Below are positions 1 to 7,686 of a stretch of DNA of 64,000 nucleotides, piece after piece. The notes under the pieces were generated by a model, which was not told the DNA's origin, made no database searches, and saw only the letters and a program-made list of their open reading frames with translations. How positions within the stretch are numbered: position 1 is the first letter of the stretch; each line of letters starts with the position of its first letter. The stretch comes from an uncultured Pelagibacteraceae bacterium (GTDB taxonomy: Bacteria; Pseudomonadota; Alphaproteobacteria; Pelagibacterales; Pelagibacteraceae), in NCBI GenBank assembly GCA_902555585.1, contig CACDSY010000002.1, positions 152,001 through 216,000 on the forward strand, in the 5' to 3' direction. A program made the position numbers and the translations under genes.

Positions 1-762
1 GCCAAAAAAGCTGGTGCAGATTATGTAAAGTTTCAAATGAGAGATGTAGAAAGTTTTTACCCAAAAAAAATTTTAGATACAAGTTATAGATCACCATATG
101 GCAAAACTTTTAGAGATTATAGAAATCAACTCGAGCTTTCAGATAAGCAAATCAAATTGATAATAAATTATTCAAAAAAAATTGGAATAAAACCTTTCTT
201 TTCAATTCTAGATATAAAAAGTTTCCAAAAATTAAAAAAATATCAGTTTGATATGATTAAAATACCATCAACAATTTCTGAAGACACAAAATATTTAAAG
301 TATGTAAAAGACAATTATAAAGGTAAAATCGTAGTTTCAACTGGCATGACAAGCCATCAGTATTTATTAAAATGTGCTAAATTATTTAAAAGAAATAAAA
401 AGCTATACTTAATGCATTGTATTTCATCTTATCCCACGACATCATCAGATGCCAACATAAATGTGATTAATTACATTAAAGAGTTGTCATTAAAATTCAA
501 AAATATAATTCCCGGTTATTCTTCACACGATTTAACTAGAACTGCCTCAGCTATGGCTGTTGCTTGTGGAGCAGAATTAATTGAAAAACATATTAAAATT
601 AATACAAAAAAATGGGCTCATTTTGATGAAACAGCGTTAGATGTTAATTATGAATTTCCCTCTTGGGTTCAACATGTGCGTTCTTCAGAAAAATTACTAG
701 GAAATAAAGTTAAAAAAATTTATAAAAGTGAACATCATAAATATATGTTTAGGAAAAATTAA
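1..762 (+). CDS. NeuB-type sialic/nonulosonic acid synthase, 5' partial, no SAF domain
   Basis: The reading frame is open from base 1, so the gene begins left of the window; 253 residues are visible. The start GADYVKFQ and the later STGMTS, LMHCISSYP and IEKHIKI motifs are those of the NeuB TIM barrel, which condenses phosphoenolpyruvate with a hexosamine-type sugar to give a nonulosonic acid. Family members are about 340 residues and end in a SAF (antifreeze-like) domain that helps close the active site of the partner subunit. This one stops soon after the barrel, so the SAF domain is absent. A full-length relative lies at 56302-57321. The usual PDH-containing segment after IEKH reads AHFDETALD here. 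The 3' end overlaps the convergent cytidylate kinase gene by 14 bases. The family call is firm; the substrate is unknown. Confidence 0.82.
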   Translation, partial: AKKAGADYVKFQMRDVESFYPKKILDTSYRSPYGKTFRDYRNQLELSDKQIKLIINYSKKIGIKPFFSILDIKSFQKLKKYQFDMIKIPSTISEDTKYLKYVKDNYKGKIVVSTGMTSHQYLLKCAKLFKRNKKLYLMHCISSYPTTSSDANINVINYIKELSLKFKNIIPGYSSHDLTRTASAMAVACGAELIEKHIKINTKKWAHFDETALDVNYEFPSWVQHVRSSEKLLGNKVKKIYKSEHHKYMFRKN

Positions 763-1411
763 ACTTTATTTCTTTATCAATTATTTTTTTAATTTTAAGA
801 AAACATTCTTTTATAGTTAAGTTAGAGTTATTGATAACAATAGAGTCCTTAGTTTTTTTAAGAGGTGAAATTTTTCTGTTATAATCACTAAAATCTCTTT
901 CTTTGATACTTTTAAGAACTTCGTTAAATGTTATTTTATGATCCAAATTAGAGAGCTCTTTAAAACGTCTTTTAGCTCTTACAGATAAACTCGCTATCAT
1001 AAAAATTTTGATTTGTGCGTCCGGCATAATATTATAAGTAATATCTCTACCGTCCAAACAAACACCGTTATAATTTTTTGGGGGAAACTTTGATATGCCA
1101 ATTTGATAATCATTTACAATTTTTCTTATTTTTTTAATTTTTGCAAGCCTAGCTGCAGCCATACCAATCTCATTTATAAGAAGTTTTTTGCTTTTTAAAT
1201 TAACAGGCTTAGTTTTTTTTATAATTTTTCTAAAAAGTCTATAATTTATTTTACTATTATTCTTTAAAAATACTTTTCCTAAAATCCTATAAAGTTTGCC
1301 CGTATCTAAGTAATATAATTTATAATGTTCAGATATAAGCTTGGCTTGAGTTCCAGCACCACTTCCAGCTGGACTATCAATTGCAACTTTTAAATAATTT
1401 TTTTTCTTCAT
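749..1411 (-). CDS. cmk: Cytidylate kinase-like protein with altered P-loop
   Basis: A 220-residue protein of usual CMP kinase length. Residues 10-21 align with the family P-loop, residues 34-42 give the conserved YLDTGKLYR, and an LDGRD motif near residue 119 matches the CMP-binding region. The family uses ATP to convert CMP/dCMP to the diphosphates. In the P-loop the first Gly is Ser and the invariant Walker A Lys is Ala19 (SPAGSGAGT where the family has GPAGSGKGT). I have a vague memory of similar variants in SAR11 but cannot verify it. It is the only housekeeping-type gene on the left side of the island. CMP recycling would suit a CMP-activated nonulosonic acid pathway, but that is inference. 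It is transcribed away from the regulator gene across a 128-base gap. Confidence 0.8.
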   Translation of the reverse strand: MKKKNYLKVAIDSPAGSGAGTQAKLISEHYKLYYLDTGKLYRILGKVFLKNNSKINYRLFRKIIKKTKPVNLKSKKLLINEIGMAAARLAKIKKIRKIVNDYQIGISKFPPKNYNGVCLDGRDITYNIMPDAQIKIFMIASLSVRAKRRFKELSNLDHKITFNEVLKSIKERDFSDYNRKISPLKKTKDSIVINNSNLTIKECFLKIKKIIDKEIKFNFS

Positions 1412-1473
1412 CTACGCTATTCCTTACCATTAATCACTTTTTTTTATAAATTAAAAATGAATTACTAATAAAA

Positions 1474-1501
1474 TTACTTTCTTTGCTACAAATTTTATGA
1501 T
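1474..1501 (+). promoter_or_regulatory. Putative sigma-70 type promoter of the EPS regulator gene
   Basis: TATGAT at 1496-1501 is a good -10 hexamer, with TTACTT at 1474-1479 as a weak -35 element 16 bases upstream. Initiation about seven bases after the -10 box would fall inside the first operator-like palindrome, as expected for a self-repressed gene. In this A+T-rich sequence chance -10 matches are common, so this is a suggestion only. Confidence 0.4.
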
Positions 1502-1502
1502 A

Positions 1503-1538
1503 GTTCATGATTTGAACATAAACGTTCAAATTTTGAAC
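1503..1538 (+). promoter_or_regulatory. Two tandem 15-base operator-like palindromes
   Basis: GTTCATGATTTGAAC at 1503-1517 and GTTCAAATTTTGAAC at 1524-1538 share the pattern GTTCA-N5-TGAAC and are exactly 21 bases apart start to start, two helical turns, so they lie on the same DNA face. The second ends one base before the ATG of the winged-helix regulator and occupies the place of a ribosome binding site. The likely ligand is that regulator (autoregulation); this is inferred from position. Confidence 0.6.
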
Positions 1539-1539
1539 T

Positions 1540-1869
1540 ATGAAAAAAAACAATATTAGCAATCAAGAAAAACAACTTGAGCTAATGAGACAAATACAAA
1601 AGAATCCAAATTCTTCTCAAAGAAATCTTGCGGAGAAGCTAGATATCAGTTTAGGTAAATTAAATTTTTTTATTCATGAGTTAATAAAAACTGGTTTTAT
1701 TAAAATAGAAAGATTTTCTAAAAGTAAAAAAAAATCAGATTACTCATATCTACTTACCTCAAAAGGTTTAAGTGTCAAAACCAAATTAACTTATAAATTT
1801 ATGCTAAGGAAGTTTAAAGAGTACGAATTATTAAGAAAGGAATATGGTGATAGAAGTAAAAAAATCTAA
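1540..1869 (+). CDS. MarR-like EPS-associated winged-helix transcriptional regulator
   Basis: A 109-residue protein with a winged-helix domain from about residue 12 to 75: the pattern SQRNLAEKLDISLGKLNFFI is the helix-turn-helix seen in the MarR family EPS-associated regulators found at heads of exopolysaccharide clusters. A basic segment (KSKKKSDYSYLLT) forms the wing, and a short helical tail follows. No Shine-Dalgarno sequence precedes the ATG at 1540, since an operator-like palindrome sits there; the mRNA may be leaderless or nearly so. Met16 is another possible start but also lacks a clear site. It overlaps the cupin gene by 26 bases, so it is probably the first gene of the rightward glycan operon. 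Confidence 0.8.
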   Translation: MKKNNISNQEKQLELMRQIQKNPNSSQRNLAEKLDISLGKLNFFIHELIKTGFIKIERFSKSKKKSDYSYLLTSKGLSVKTKLTYKFMLRKFKEYELLRKEYGDRSKKI

Positions 1870-2311
1870 AGAAATCAAGAAAGTAATAAAACCCTGGGGA
1901 TATGAAATGTGGATGGCAGATAAAACCAATAGCAAGTTTGCTTTAAAAAAGATTTTCATAAAAGCTCCGTATCAATCAAGCATTCAATTTCACGAATTTA
2001 AAGAAGAAAGTATTTTTATTCAAAGTGGAAAAGGTAAATTACATTTTTCTAACCAAAAAATTGATGTTGAGAAATTTAAAAAAGATCTATATTCTAAAAA
2101 TGAAATAGATCAAATCATCAAAAATCTAAAAGTAATAGATCTTGAGCCTGGACATTCTATTAATGTTAAAACAGGTTTTGTTCATTCTATTGAGGCTGTA
2201 GAAGATATTACAATTTTTGAGGCCTCAACCTTGGAATTAGAGGATGTTTATAGATTGAATGATAAATATGGAAGAAGTCATGGCCATATTAAGTCGGAGC
2301 ATAAAAATTGA
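1844..2311 (+). CDS. Cupin protein, type II mannose-6-phosphate isomerase-like
   Basis: A 155-residue single-domain cupin. KPWGYEMWMAD near residue 14 matches the PWGxxE opening of the C-terminal cupin of type II phosphomannose isomerases. HEFKEESIFIQSGKGKLHF supplies metal ligands, and VKTGFVHSIEA supplies the second cupin motif with another His. Family members interconvert fructose-6-phosphate and mannose-6-phosphate or act on related sugar phosphates. Here the GDP-mannose pyrophosphorylase half of ManC is absent. Its 5' end overlaps the regulator gene and its stop overlaps the next TTG start, so translation is probably coupled. A role as sugar-phosphate isomerase in this cassette is likely; the exact substrate is unknown. 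Confidence 0.72.
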   Translation: MVIEVKKSKEIKKVIKPWGYEMWMADKTNSKFALKKIFIKAPYQSSIQFHEFKEESIFIQSGKGKLHFSNQKIDVEKFKKDLYSKNEIDQIIKNLKVIDLEPGHSINVKTGFVHSIEAVEDITIFEASTLELEDVYRLNDKYGRSHGHIKSEHKN

Positions 2312-2775
2312 CAAAAAAAATCCCAAAATATTTAATTTTAGATGTAGATGGAGTTATGACTGATGGAACATTTCTTTACTCTGAAAAAGGAAAACTATTT
2401 AAAAAATTTGGACCTCACGATTCTGATGGGCTAAAAATGATTTCAAAATATTTAAGTATTATCTTCATAAGTTCAGATAAAAGAGGTTTCAAAATTTCAA
2501 AAAAAAGAATTACGGATGATATGGGGTATAAACTTATATTAGTATCTCAAGAAAAGAGACTTAAATATATAAAAGATAAATTTGGATTGAAAAATGTTGT
2601 TTATATTGGAGACGGTATTTTTGATGCACCAATTTTAAAAAAAGTTTTATTTGGTATCGCTCCAAAAAATTCAAGAATAGAAGCAAGAAAAATGGCAAAT
2701 TTTATAACACCAAGTATAGCAGCAAATGGTGCAGTCTTAGACGCTTGCTTAAAAATTATAAGTAAATATTTTTGA
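2308..2775 (+). CDS. HAD phosphatase, KdsC-like
   Basis: A 155-residue HAD hydrolase. DVDGVMTDG at residues 12-20 contains the nucleophile and acid Asp pair, ISSDKRG gives motif II, and GDGIFDAP gives the metal-binding motif IV. Size and lack of a cap match the C0-type KdsC group (3-deoxy-octulosonate 8-phosphate phosphatase), which acts as a tetramer, and the phosphatase half of some NeuA proteins. The start is TTG in a TTGA overlap with the cupin stop; no nearby ATG includes the motif-I strand. In this cassette it may remove a phosphate from a ulosonate phosphate or sugar bisphosphate. The family is clear, the substrate inferred. Confidence 0.78.
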   Translation: MTKKIPKYLILDVDGVMTDGTFLYSEKGKLFKKFGPHDSDGLKMISKYLSIIFISSDKRGFKISKKRITDDMGYKLILVSQEKRLKYIKDKFGLKNVVYIGDGIFDAPILKKVLFGIAPKNSRIEARKMANFITPSIAANGAVLDACLKIISKYF

Positions 2776-2776
2776 A

Positions 2777-4429
2777 ATGAAATATATTACTAATAGTTCT
2801 GGTTATGCTTTCAAAGTTTGCATTCTTGCAGCTGGAGTCGGATCAAGAAATTTAATTTCTAAAAATACTCATAAGGCTTTACTGCCAATTAATTATAAGG
2901 CAGTCATATCTCACATAATAGAGCTCTATCCAAAAAAAACAGATTTTATTATAGCAGTCAATCACAATGCGAAATTAATTATTGATTACTTAAAATTAGC
3001 TAAACCAAATCATAGATTAAAATTTGTTAAGATTAAAAAAATTATAGGACCAGGATCTGGACCTGGAAGGTCTTTGCTAGAGTGTAAAAGATTTTTACAA
3101 TGTCCGTTTATCTTCCATTCTTGTGATACATTGATCAAAAATAGCAATATACCTTTACCAAAATTTAATTGGATAGGATTCGACCTTTCAACTAAAAATA
3201 AAGATTACGTATCACTAGATAAATCTAAAAATAAAATAAATTTTTTTATTTCTAATTCCAAGAGATCAAAAGCATTTATTGGCTTATCCGGTATCAAAGA
3301 TTATCAATTATTTTGGAAATCTTTAGCAAATTCAAAATTTTACTCTCAACAGATAAATAAAAAACAGAAAAAAAATTTTTTTGAAAAACAAACAATTGAT
3401 GGTTTTAGTTTCATTAATCAAGATTTGATGCCAATTAAATTTAAATGGTTTGATACAGGAAATGACAAAACCTATTTAATTACAAAAAATAAATTTGAGA
3501 AAAACAAAAAAAATTTTACTTCTCAAAAAGACGAGTTTTTATATTTTGAAAATAATAAGGTTATTAAATTATTTAAAAATAAACAGATACCAAAAAATAA
3601 AATTATAAGGTCTAGATATATTAAAAAATATTTACCAAATGGAATAGCTAATAATAATTATTATCTATCTTACAACTTTATTAAAGGCGATATATTAATG
3701 AACGTTAAAAATAAATTCATATTTAAAAACGTTATAAATAAACTTTTTGATAATTTTTGGAAAAAGAAAAAACTTAACAATAAAGAAAAAAATATTTTTT
3801 TAGACCAATGTTTTAAATTTTATAAAAATAAAACCTATAAAAGAGTAAATCTATTTTTAAAGGAACTTAAAAGTATAGATAGTTCTACTTATATAAATAA
3901 CAGAAAAGTTCCCAAAATAAAAAAATTATTAAATAACATCCATTGGCAAAATATTTCTATTGGTGTACCAACTAACTTTCATGGAGATACCTCATTAAAT
4001 AATATAATTATTAAAAATAAAAAAAGTTTAAAATTAATTGATTGGAGGGATTGTTTTGGAAAATTAATAAAATACGGCGATCTTTATTATGATCTTGCCA
4101 AGGTATATCATTCTTTAACCCTATCACATAAACATTTTAATAAAAATTTTCATAAAATAAGTATAAATAAAAGTAAAATTTCCATTCGATTAAAAAAAAT
4201 AAAATATCTAGAAACAAATTTGAAGATATTTAGTAATGAGATATTGAGAAGGAGACTAGATTTAAATAAAGTTAAACTTTTATCGTGGATACAATTATTA
4301 AATTCTGCAGCTGTGAACTCCAACAGATCAGTAGCAATCATTTATTTTACTATTGGAAAACTATTTTTATTTAATGAAATAAATAAGAACAAAATTAATA
4401 TGTATAAAAATTATGAGACAAGTAAATAA
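2777..4429 (+). CDS. Nucleotidyltransferase fused to APH/choline-kinase-type kinase
   Basis: A 550-residue two-domain protein. Residues 13-240 are a sugar nucleotidyltransferase: LAAGVGSR (17-24), KALLPI (33-38) and a metal-binding SCDT near 114. Residues about 260-530 are a kinase-like fold of the aminoglycoside phosphotransferase/choline kinase group, with the catalytic loop HGDTSLNN at 402-409 and IDWRD at 421-425 as the metal-binding segment. A single chain that phosphorylates a sugar or alcohol and then couples it to a nucleotide is the natural reading, recalling LicA plus LicC or HldE, although HldE uses a different kinase fold. It starts one base after the phosphatase stop, and its end overlaps the SIS isomerase by 17 bases. 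Confidence 0.78.
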   Translation: MKYITNSSGYAFKVCILAAGVGSRNLISKNTHKALLPINYKAVISHIIELYPKKTDFIIAVNHNAKLIIDYLKLAKPNHRLKFVKIKKIIGPGSGPGRSLLECKRFLQCPFIFHSCDTLIKNSNIPLPKFNWIGFDLSTKNKDYVSLDKSKNKINFFISNSKRSKAFIGLSGIKDYQLFWKSLANSKFYSQQINKKQKKNFFEKQTIDGFSFINQDLMPIKFKWFDTGNDKTYLITKNKFEKNKKNFTSQKDEFLYFENNKVIKLFKNKQIPKNKIIRSRYIKKYLPNGIANNNYYLSYNFIKGDILMNVKNKFIFKNVINKLFDNFWKKKKLNNKEKNIFLDQCFKFYKNKTYKRVNLFLKELKSIDSSTYINNRKVPKIKKLLNNIHWQNISIGVPTNFHGDTSLNNIIIKNKKSLKLIDWRDCFGKLIKYGDLYYDLAKVYHSLTLSHKHFNKNFHKISINKSKISIRLKKIKYLETNLKIFSNEILRRRLDLNKVKLLSWIQLLNSAAVNSNRSVAIIYFTIGKLFLFNEINKNKINMYKNYETSK

Positions 4430-5081
4430 TCTAAAACTGATTAAACTTTATTTTAATGAGAAAATTAAAATAGCAAGTAAAATTAACAAAAAACAGATAA
4501 ACCAAATCCTAAATCAAGTCATCAACACCTATAATAAGGCAGGAAACGTTTATTTAATGGCAAATGGAGGGCCAGCGGGCTTGATAGAAAATGTTGCAAC
4601 TGATTTAAGATTTCACCCGTTTGTTGAGGATGACAAATCCAAATCTTTGAAAAAAATCAGAAAATTAAAAATCATTTCTCTTGTTGAGTCTCCTGGTGCA
4701 CTAACAGGTGTTTCAAATGATCTTGGTTTCGAAAATGTATTTGTCGAGCAACTTAAAAATTTTGTTTATGCTAAAAAAATAAATCAGAATGATTTATTAA
4801 TTGCTTTCTCTGGGAGTGGTAATTCGAAAAATATTTTAAAAGCAATTAAATTTGCGAAAAAATATTCAGTTTTCACAATTTGTATAAGTGGAAGATCTGG
4901 TGGTATGGCTAAGAATATTTCTAATTTGTGTTTATTAGTTCCAGGAAAATCAAAATTTCCTGGCCAAGTTGGAAAGAATGATAATAATTTTCATATTGAA
5001 GATTTTCAAACGAGTATTATGCATATAATTACTGGATTATTTAAAAAATATATTAATGACAAAATTAAAAAAAGAATTTAA
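4413..5081 (+). CDS. SIS-domain sugar isomerase, GmhA-like
   Basis: A 222-residue SIS protein. It has NGGPAGLIENVATDL near residue 50, where GmhA has its substrate-binding loop, then AFSGSGNSKNILKA near 131 as the phosphosugar-binding loop, and HIEDFQTSIMHII near the C-terminus, where GmhA carries its catalytic His and Glu/Asp residues. GmhA converts sedoheptulose 7-phosphate to D-glycero-D-manno-heptose 7-phosphate. The protein is a little longer than GmhA (about 192). Overlaps on both sides (17 and 26 bases) tie it to the kinase/nucleotidyltransferase and the transketolase. The isomerase family is clear; heptose specificity is inference supported by the next two genes. Confidence 0.75.
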   Translation: MRQVNNLKLIKLYFNEKIKIASKINKKQINQILNQVINTYNKAGNVYLMANGGPAGLIENVATDLRFHPFVEDDKSKSLKKIRKLKIISLVESPGALTGVSNDLGFENVFVEQLKNFVYAKKINQNDLLIAFSGSGNSKNILKAIKFAKKYSVFTICISGRSGGMAKNISNLCLLVPGKSKFPGQVGKNDNNFHIEDFQTSIMHIITGLFKKYINDKIKKRI

Positions 5082-5880
5082 TAAAATTTGCTCTAAAGTA
5101 AGGAGAAATATTATTGAAATGCTTTTTTCTGCTGGGTCCGGCCATCCTGGCTCCTCATTATCAACTGTTGAAATTTTAGTTTATCTATATTTTTTCCAAA
5201 TGAAATTTAAAAGAAAAAAAAAATATGATAAATTTATATTATCAAAAGGACATGCTGTTCCTGCTTTGTATTCAGTTCTATTAGAAAAAAAACTAATTAA
5301 TAGAAAATTAATAAATAAATTAAGAATAATAGATAGTCCACTTCAAGGGCATCCAGATATGAATTATTTAAAGGAGATTGATTTTGGTACAGGTGCTCTG
5401 GGACAGGGTCTTTCTGCTGCCATAGGTTTTTCAATTGCCAATAAAATAAATAAAACCTCTAAAAATATTTATTGTATACTTGGAGATGGTGAATTACAGG
5501 AAGGTCAAGTTTGGGAGGCTGCCATGTTTATTGGATCAAAAAAAATTCTGGATATATGTACAATTATAGATAACAATAAATTTCAGAATGAATTAAGTGT
5601 CATAGATACCCTCAATATGGGTAATCTTAAATCAAAATTTACAAGTTTTGGATTTGAAGTTCTGAAATTAGATGGTCATAATTTTAATCAGATAAAGAAA
5701 TCGCTAAATTATTTTTTAAACAAAAAAAAAAGAAAAAAGCCTTTATGTATAATTCTTAATACAATTAAAGGCAAAGGAGTAAAATTTATGGAACATTCAG
5801 GTGTATGGCATTCAAAAAAAATTGAAAATAATGATTACTTAAAAAGTTTAAAAGATATTGCTAATAATGAAAAAAATTAA
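5056..5880 (+). CDS. Transketolase, N-terminal (ThDP-binding) subunit
   Basis: A 274-residue protein covering only the pyrophosphate half of transketolase. SAGSGHPGSSLS, LSKGHAVPALY, FGTGALGQGLS and the ThDP/metal motif GDGELQEG (143-150) followed by IIDNNKFQ are all intact. Together with the next gene it forms a split transketolase that moves two-carbon ketol units between sugar phosphates, producing for example sedoheptulose 7-phosphate, the GmhA substrate. It overlaps the SIS gene by 26 bases and the C-subunit gene by 14. The family is certain. The actual donor and acceptor are unknown, since split transketolases in glycan clusters may act on special sugars. Confidence 0.9.
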   Translation: MTKLKKEFNKICSKVRRNIIEMLFSAGSGHPGSSLSTVEILVYLYFFQMKFKRKKKYDKFILSKGHAVPALYSVLLEKKLINRKLINKLRIIDSPLQGHPDMNYLKEIDFGTGALGQGLSAAIGFSIANKINKTSKNIYCILGDGELQEGQVWEAAMFIGSKKILDICTIIDNNKFQNELSVIDTLNMGNLKSKFTSFGFEVLKLDGHNFNQIKKSLNYFLNKKKRKKPLCIILNTIKGKGVKFMEHSGVWHSKKIENNDYLKSLKDIANNEKN

Positions 5881-6811
5881 CTATTCGATTAGAGATACAT
5901 TTGGAAAAGCACTAGAAAATATTGGTAAAACAAATCAAAAAGTAGTTGCAATTTCACCTGACTTAAAACAGGCAACAAAATTAAGTTATTTTTTCTTAAA
6001 GTATCCTGAAAGATCAATTGAAACTGGGATAGCTGAGGCAAACGCAGTTGGAATTTCTGCCGGTTTAGCTTTATCAGGGCTGAGACCAGTATTGGCTAGT
6101 TTTGGGGCTTTTTTAACCGGTAAAAATGTAGAAATTAGAACATCCATAGCTTTCAACAAAGCGCCAGTCGTGTTAGTCGGGACTCATGGAGGATTGATCG
6201 GACCAGATGGAACTACACAAGCAGGTCTTCAAGATATATCAATTATGAGATCAATGCCAAATATGTTAGTCATTCAACCTTCTACTAATAATGAGACCAA
6301 GAGTGCTTTAAAATATTTCTTAAGTAAAAAAAATAAAGACATAGTTTATTTAAGAATTTCAAGAGAGATAACTAAAGAATTTTTTCCAAAAAAATATAAA
6401 TTTAAAATTGGTAAAATTATACCAGTATTGGATGAATACAAAGATGCATATGTTTTTACGTCTGGACCTTTATTAAGTAACTGTTTTGAGGCGATAAAAG
6501 GAATTAAAGGAAAAAAGATTGGTTTAGGAAATCTATCTTCAATTAAACCAATTGATATAAAAAGTTTACGAAGCATTATAAGCAAAACTTCAAAAATAAT
6601 TACATTCGAAGATCATACTGTTTATGGTGGATTAGGATCAGCTGTTAACGAAGCTGTTAATAAATTAAAATGCAAAGTAAAAATCTTTAATTTTGGAATT
6701 GATGATATTTTTACACAAAGTGGGAGTGTACCTGATTTATATAAATATTATAAGTTGGATGAGGCTTCAATAAGAAAAAAAATTATAAGTTGTTTAAATA
6801 CTTTTTTATGA
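5867..6811 (+). CDS. Transketolase, C-terminal subunit
   Basis: A 314-residue partner subunit carrying the pyrimidine-binding and C-terminal domains of transketolase. ETGIAEANA holds the catalytic Glu (E57), which activates the ThDP aminopyrimidine; LVGTHGGLIGPDGTTQ and the C-terminal FEDHTVYGGLGSA are typical. I start at ATG 5867 rather than an upstream TTG at 5858 because it gives the usual N-terminus (MKKINYSIRDTFG). The stop overlaps the following glycosyltransferase ATG (ATGA). It works with the preceding subunit. A second, distinct split pair lies at 21858-23656. Confidence 0.9.
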   Translation: MKKINYSIRDTFGKALENIGKTNQKVVAISPDLKQATKLSYFFLKYPERSIETGIAEANAVGISAGLALSGLRPVLASFGAFLTGKNVEIRTSIAFNKAPVVLVGTHGGLIGPDGTTQAGLQDISIMRSMPNMLVIQPSTNNETKSALKYFLSKKNKDIVYLRISREITKEFFPKKYKFKIGKIIPVLDEYKDAYVFTSGPLLSNCFEAIKGIKGKKIGLGNLSSIKPIDIKSLRSIISKTSKIITFEDHTVYGGLGSAVNEAVNKLKCKVKIFNFGIDDIFTQSGSVPDLYKYYKLDEASIRKKIISCLNTFL

Positions 6812-7686
6812 CTGTTGAATTCAAAAATGATCATAAAACTCTTATTGCAATACCTATTTTTAATGCTGAGGAAGATATTGAAAAAACAATAATAAGTTGT
6901 CTTAATCAAAGTATTAAATCAAATATATTAATTGTTGATAATTGCTCTACAGATGGTTCTGTAAAAAAAATCACAACTTATTTACAAAAGTCAGAAAATA
7001 TTTATTTGATTAAAAATACAAAAAATCTAGGTAGAGTACAAAATTGGAATAAATGCCTAGAGATATTTTATAATTCAAATCATAATTATTTAAGATTTTT
7101 ATTTACTGGAGATACAATTGAAAAATTATGTATTGAGGAAAGTCAAAAAATCTTTGAAAATAATCAAGATATTTCTATACTCTTGTCTTCTTATTTTTTT
7201 AAATATTCAGAAAATTTTAAGTCAATATCAAAATTAAGAATTTCAGAAGGCAAATACAATTTAAGGCAATTAATAGAAAAAGGTCTTTATCCATCTAGAT
7301 TTAGTGGACCCTTAGTGAGAAATAGTTTTAATAAAGCAAAAATGAAAAATATTTTTTTTAATGAAAATTTTCATGGGACCGCAACTTTTACAAATGAGCT
7401 TGTTAATTTTGCAGATTTATATTATACAGAAAAAGTTCTCTGCACATTTGAAAAAAATTCAAGAAAAAATTTTCATAAAGAGCATGATTTTTCAGTAAAT
7501 ATTGAAAGATTATACACATCTATTCTAGCAATAGACAAATTGGATAAATTTTCACTCAAAAAAAATAAAATGAAGAGAATGTTAATATTTAATTTTTTTG
7601 TTTATATTCTTAAATATAAATTTCCTCCCTCAACGTTTTTATATAATATTATAAAAAAAGTTTATTATTTTTTTAAAAAATTATAG
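6808..7686 (+). CDS. Glycosyltransferase family 2
   Basis: A 292-residue GT-A protein. Residues 10-50 contain IAIPIFNAEEDIEKTI and the donor-binding LIVDNCSTDGS, followed by NLGRVQNWNKCL. These are GT2 signatures for transfer of a nucleotide-sugar-derived residue to a lipid-linked glycan at the inner membrane. A GDT near residue 100 stands where the metal-binding DxD is expected (FTGDTIE), a weaker version than usual. The start at 6808 gives an ATGA overlap with the transketolase stop; an upstream TTG would add six residues. The C-terminus is basic and hydrophobic. The 3' end overlaps the convergent HIT gene by 6 bases. Confidence 0.82.
   Translation: MTVEFKNDHKTLIAIPIFNAEEDIEKTIISCLNQSIKSNILIVDNCSTDGSVKKITTYLQKSENIYLIKNTKNLGRVQNWNKCLEIFYNSNHNYLRFLFTGDTIEKLCIEESQKIFENNQDISILLSSYFFKYSENFKSISKLRISEGKYNLRQLIEKGLYPSRFSGPLVRNSFNKAKMKNIFFNENFHGTATFTNELVNFADLYYTEKVLCTFEKNSRKNFHKEHDFSVNIERLYTSILAIDKLDKFSLKKNKMKRMLIFNFFVYILKYKFPPSTFLYNIIKKVYYFFKKL

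Noticed and set aside
1412-1539. JUMPstart/ops element for RfaH-type antitermination
   Set aside because: The ops core (GGCGGTAGCGT-like) was not found here or before other operons in the window.
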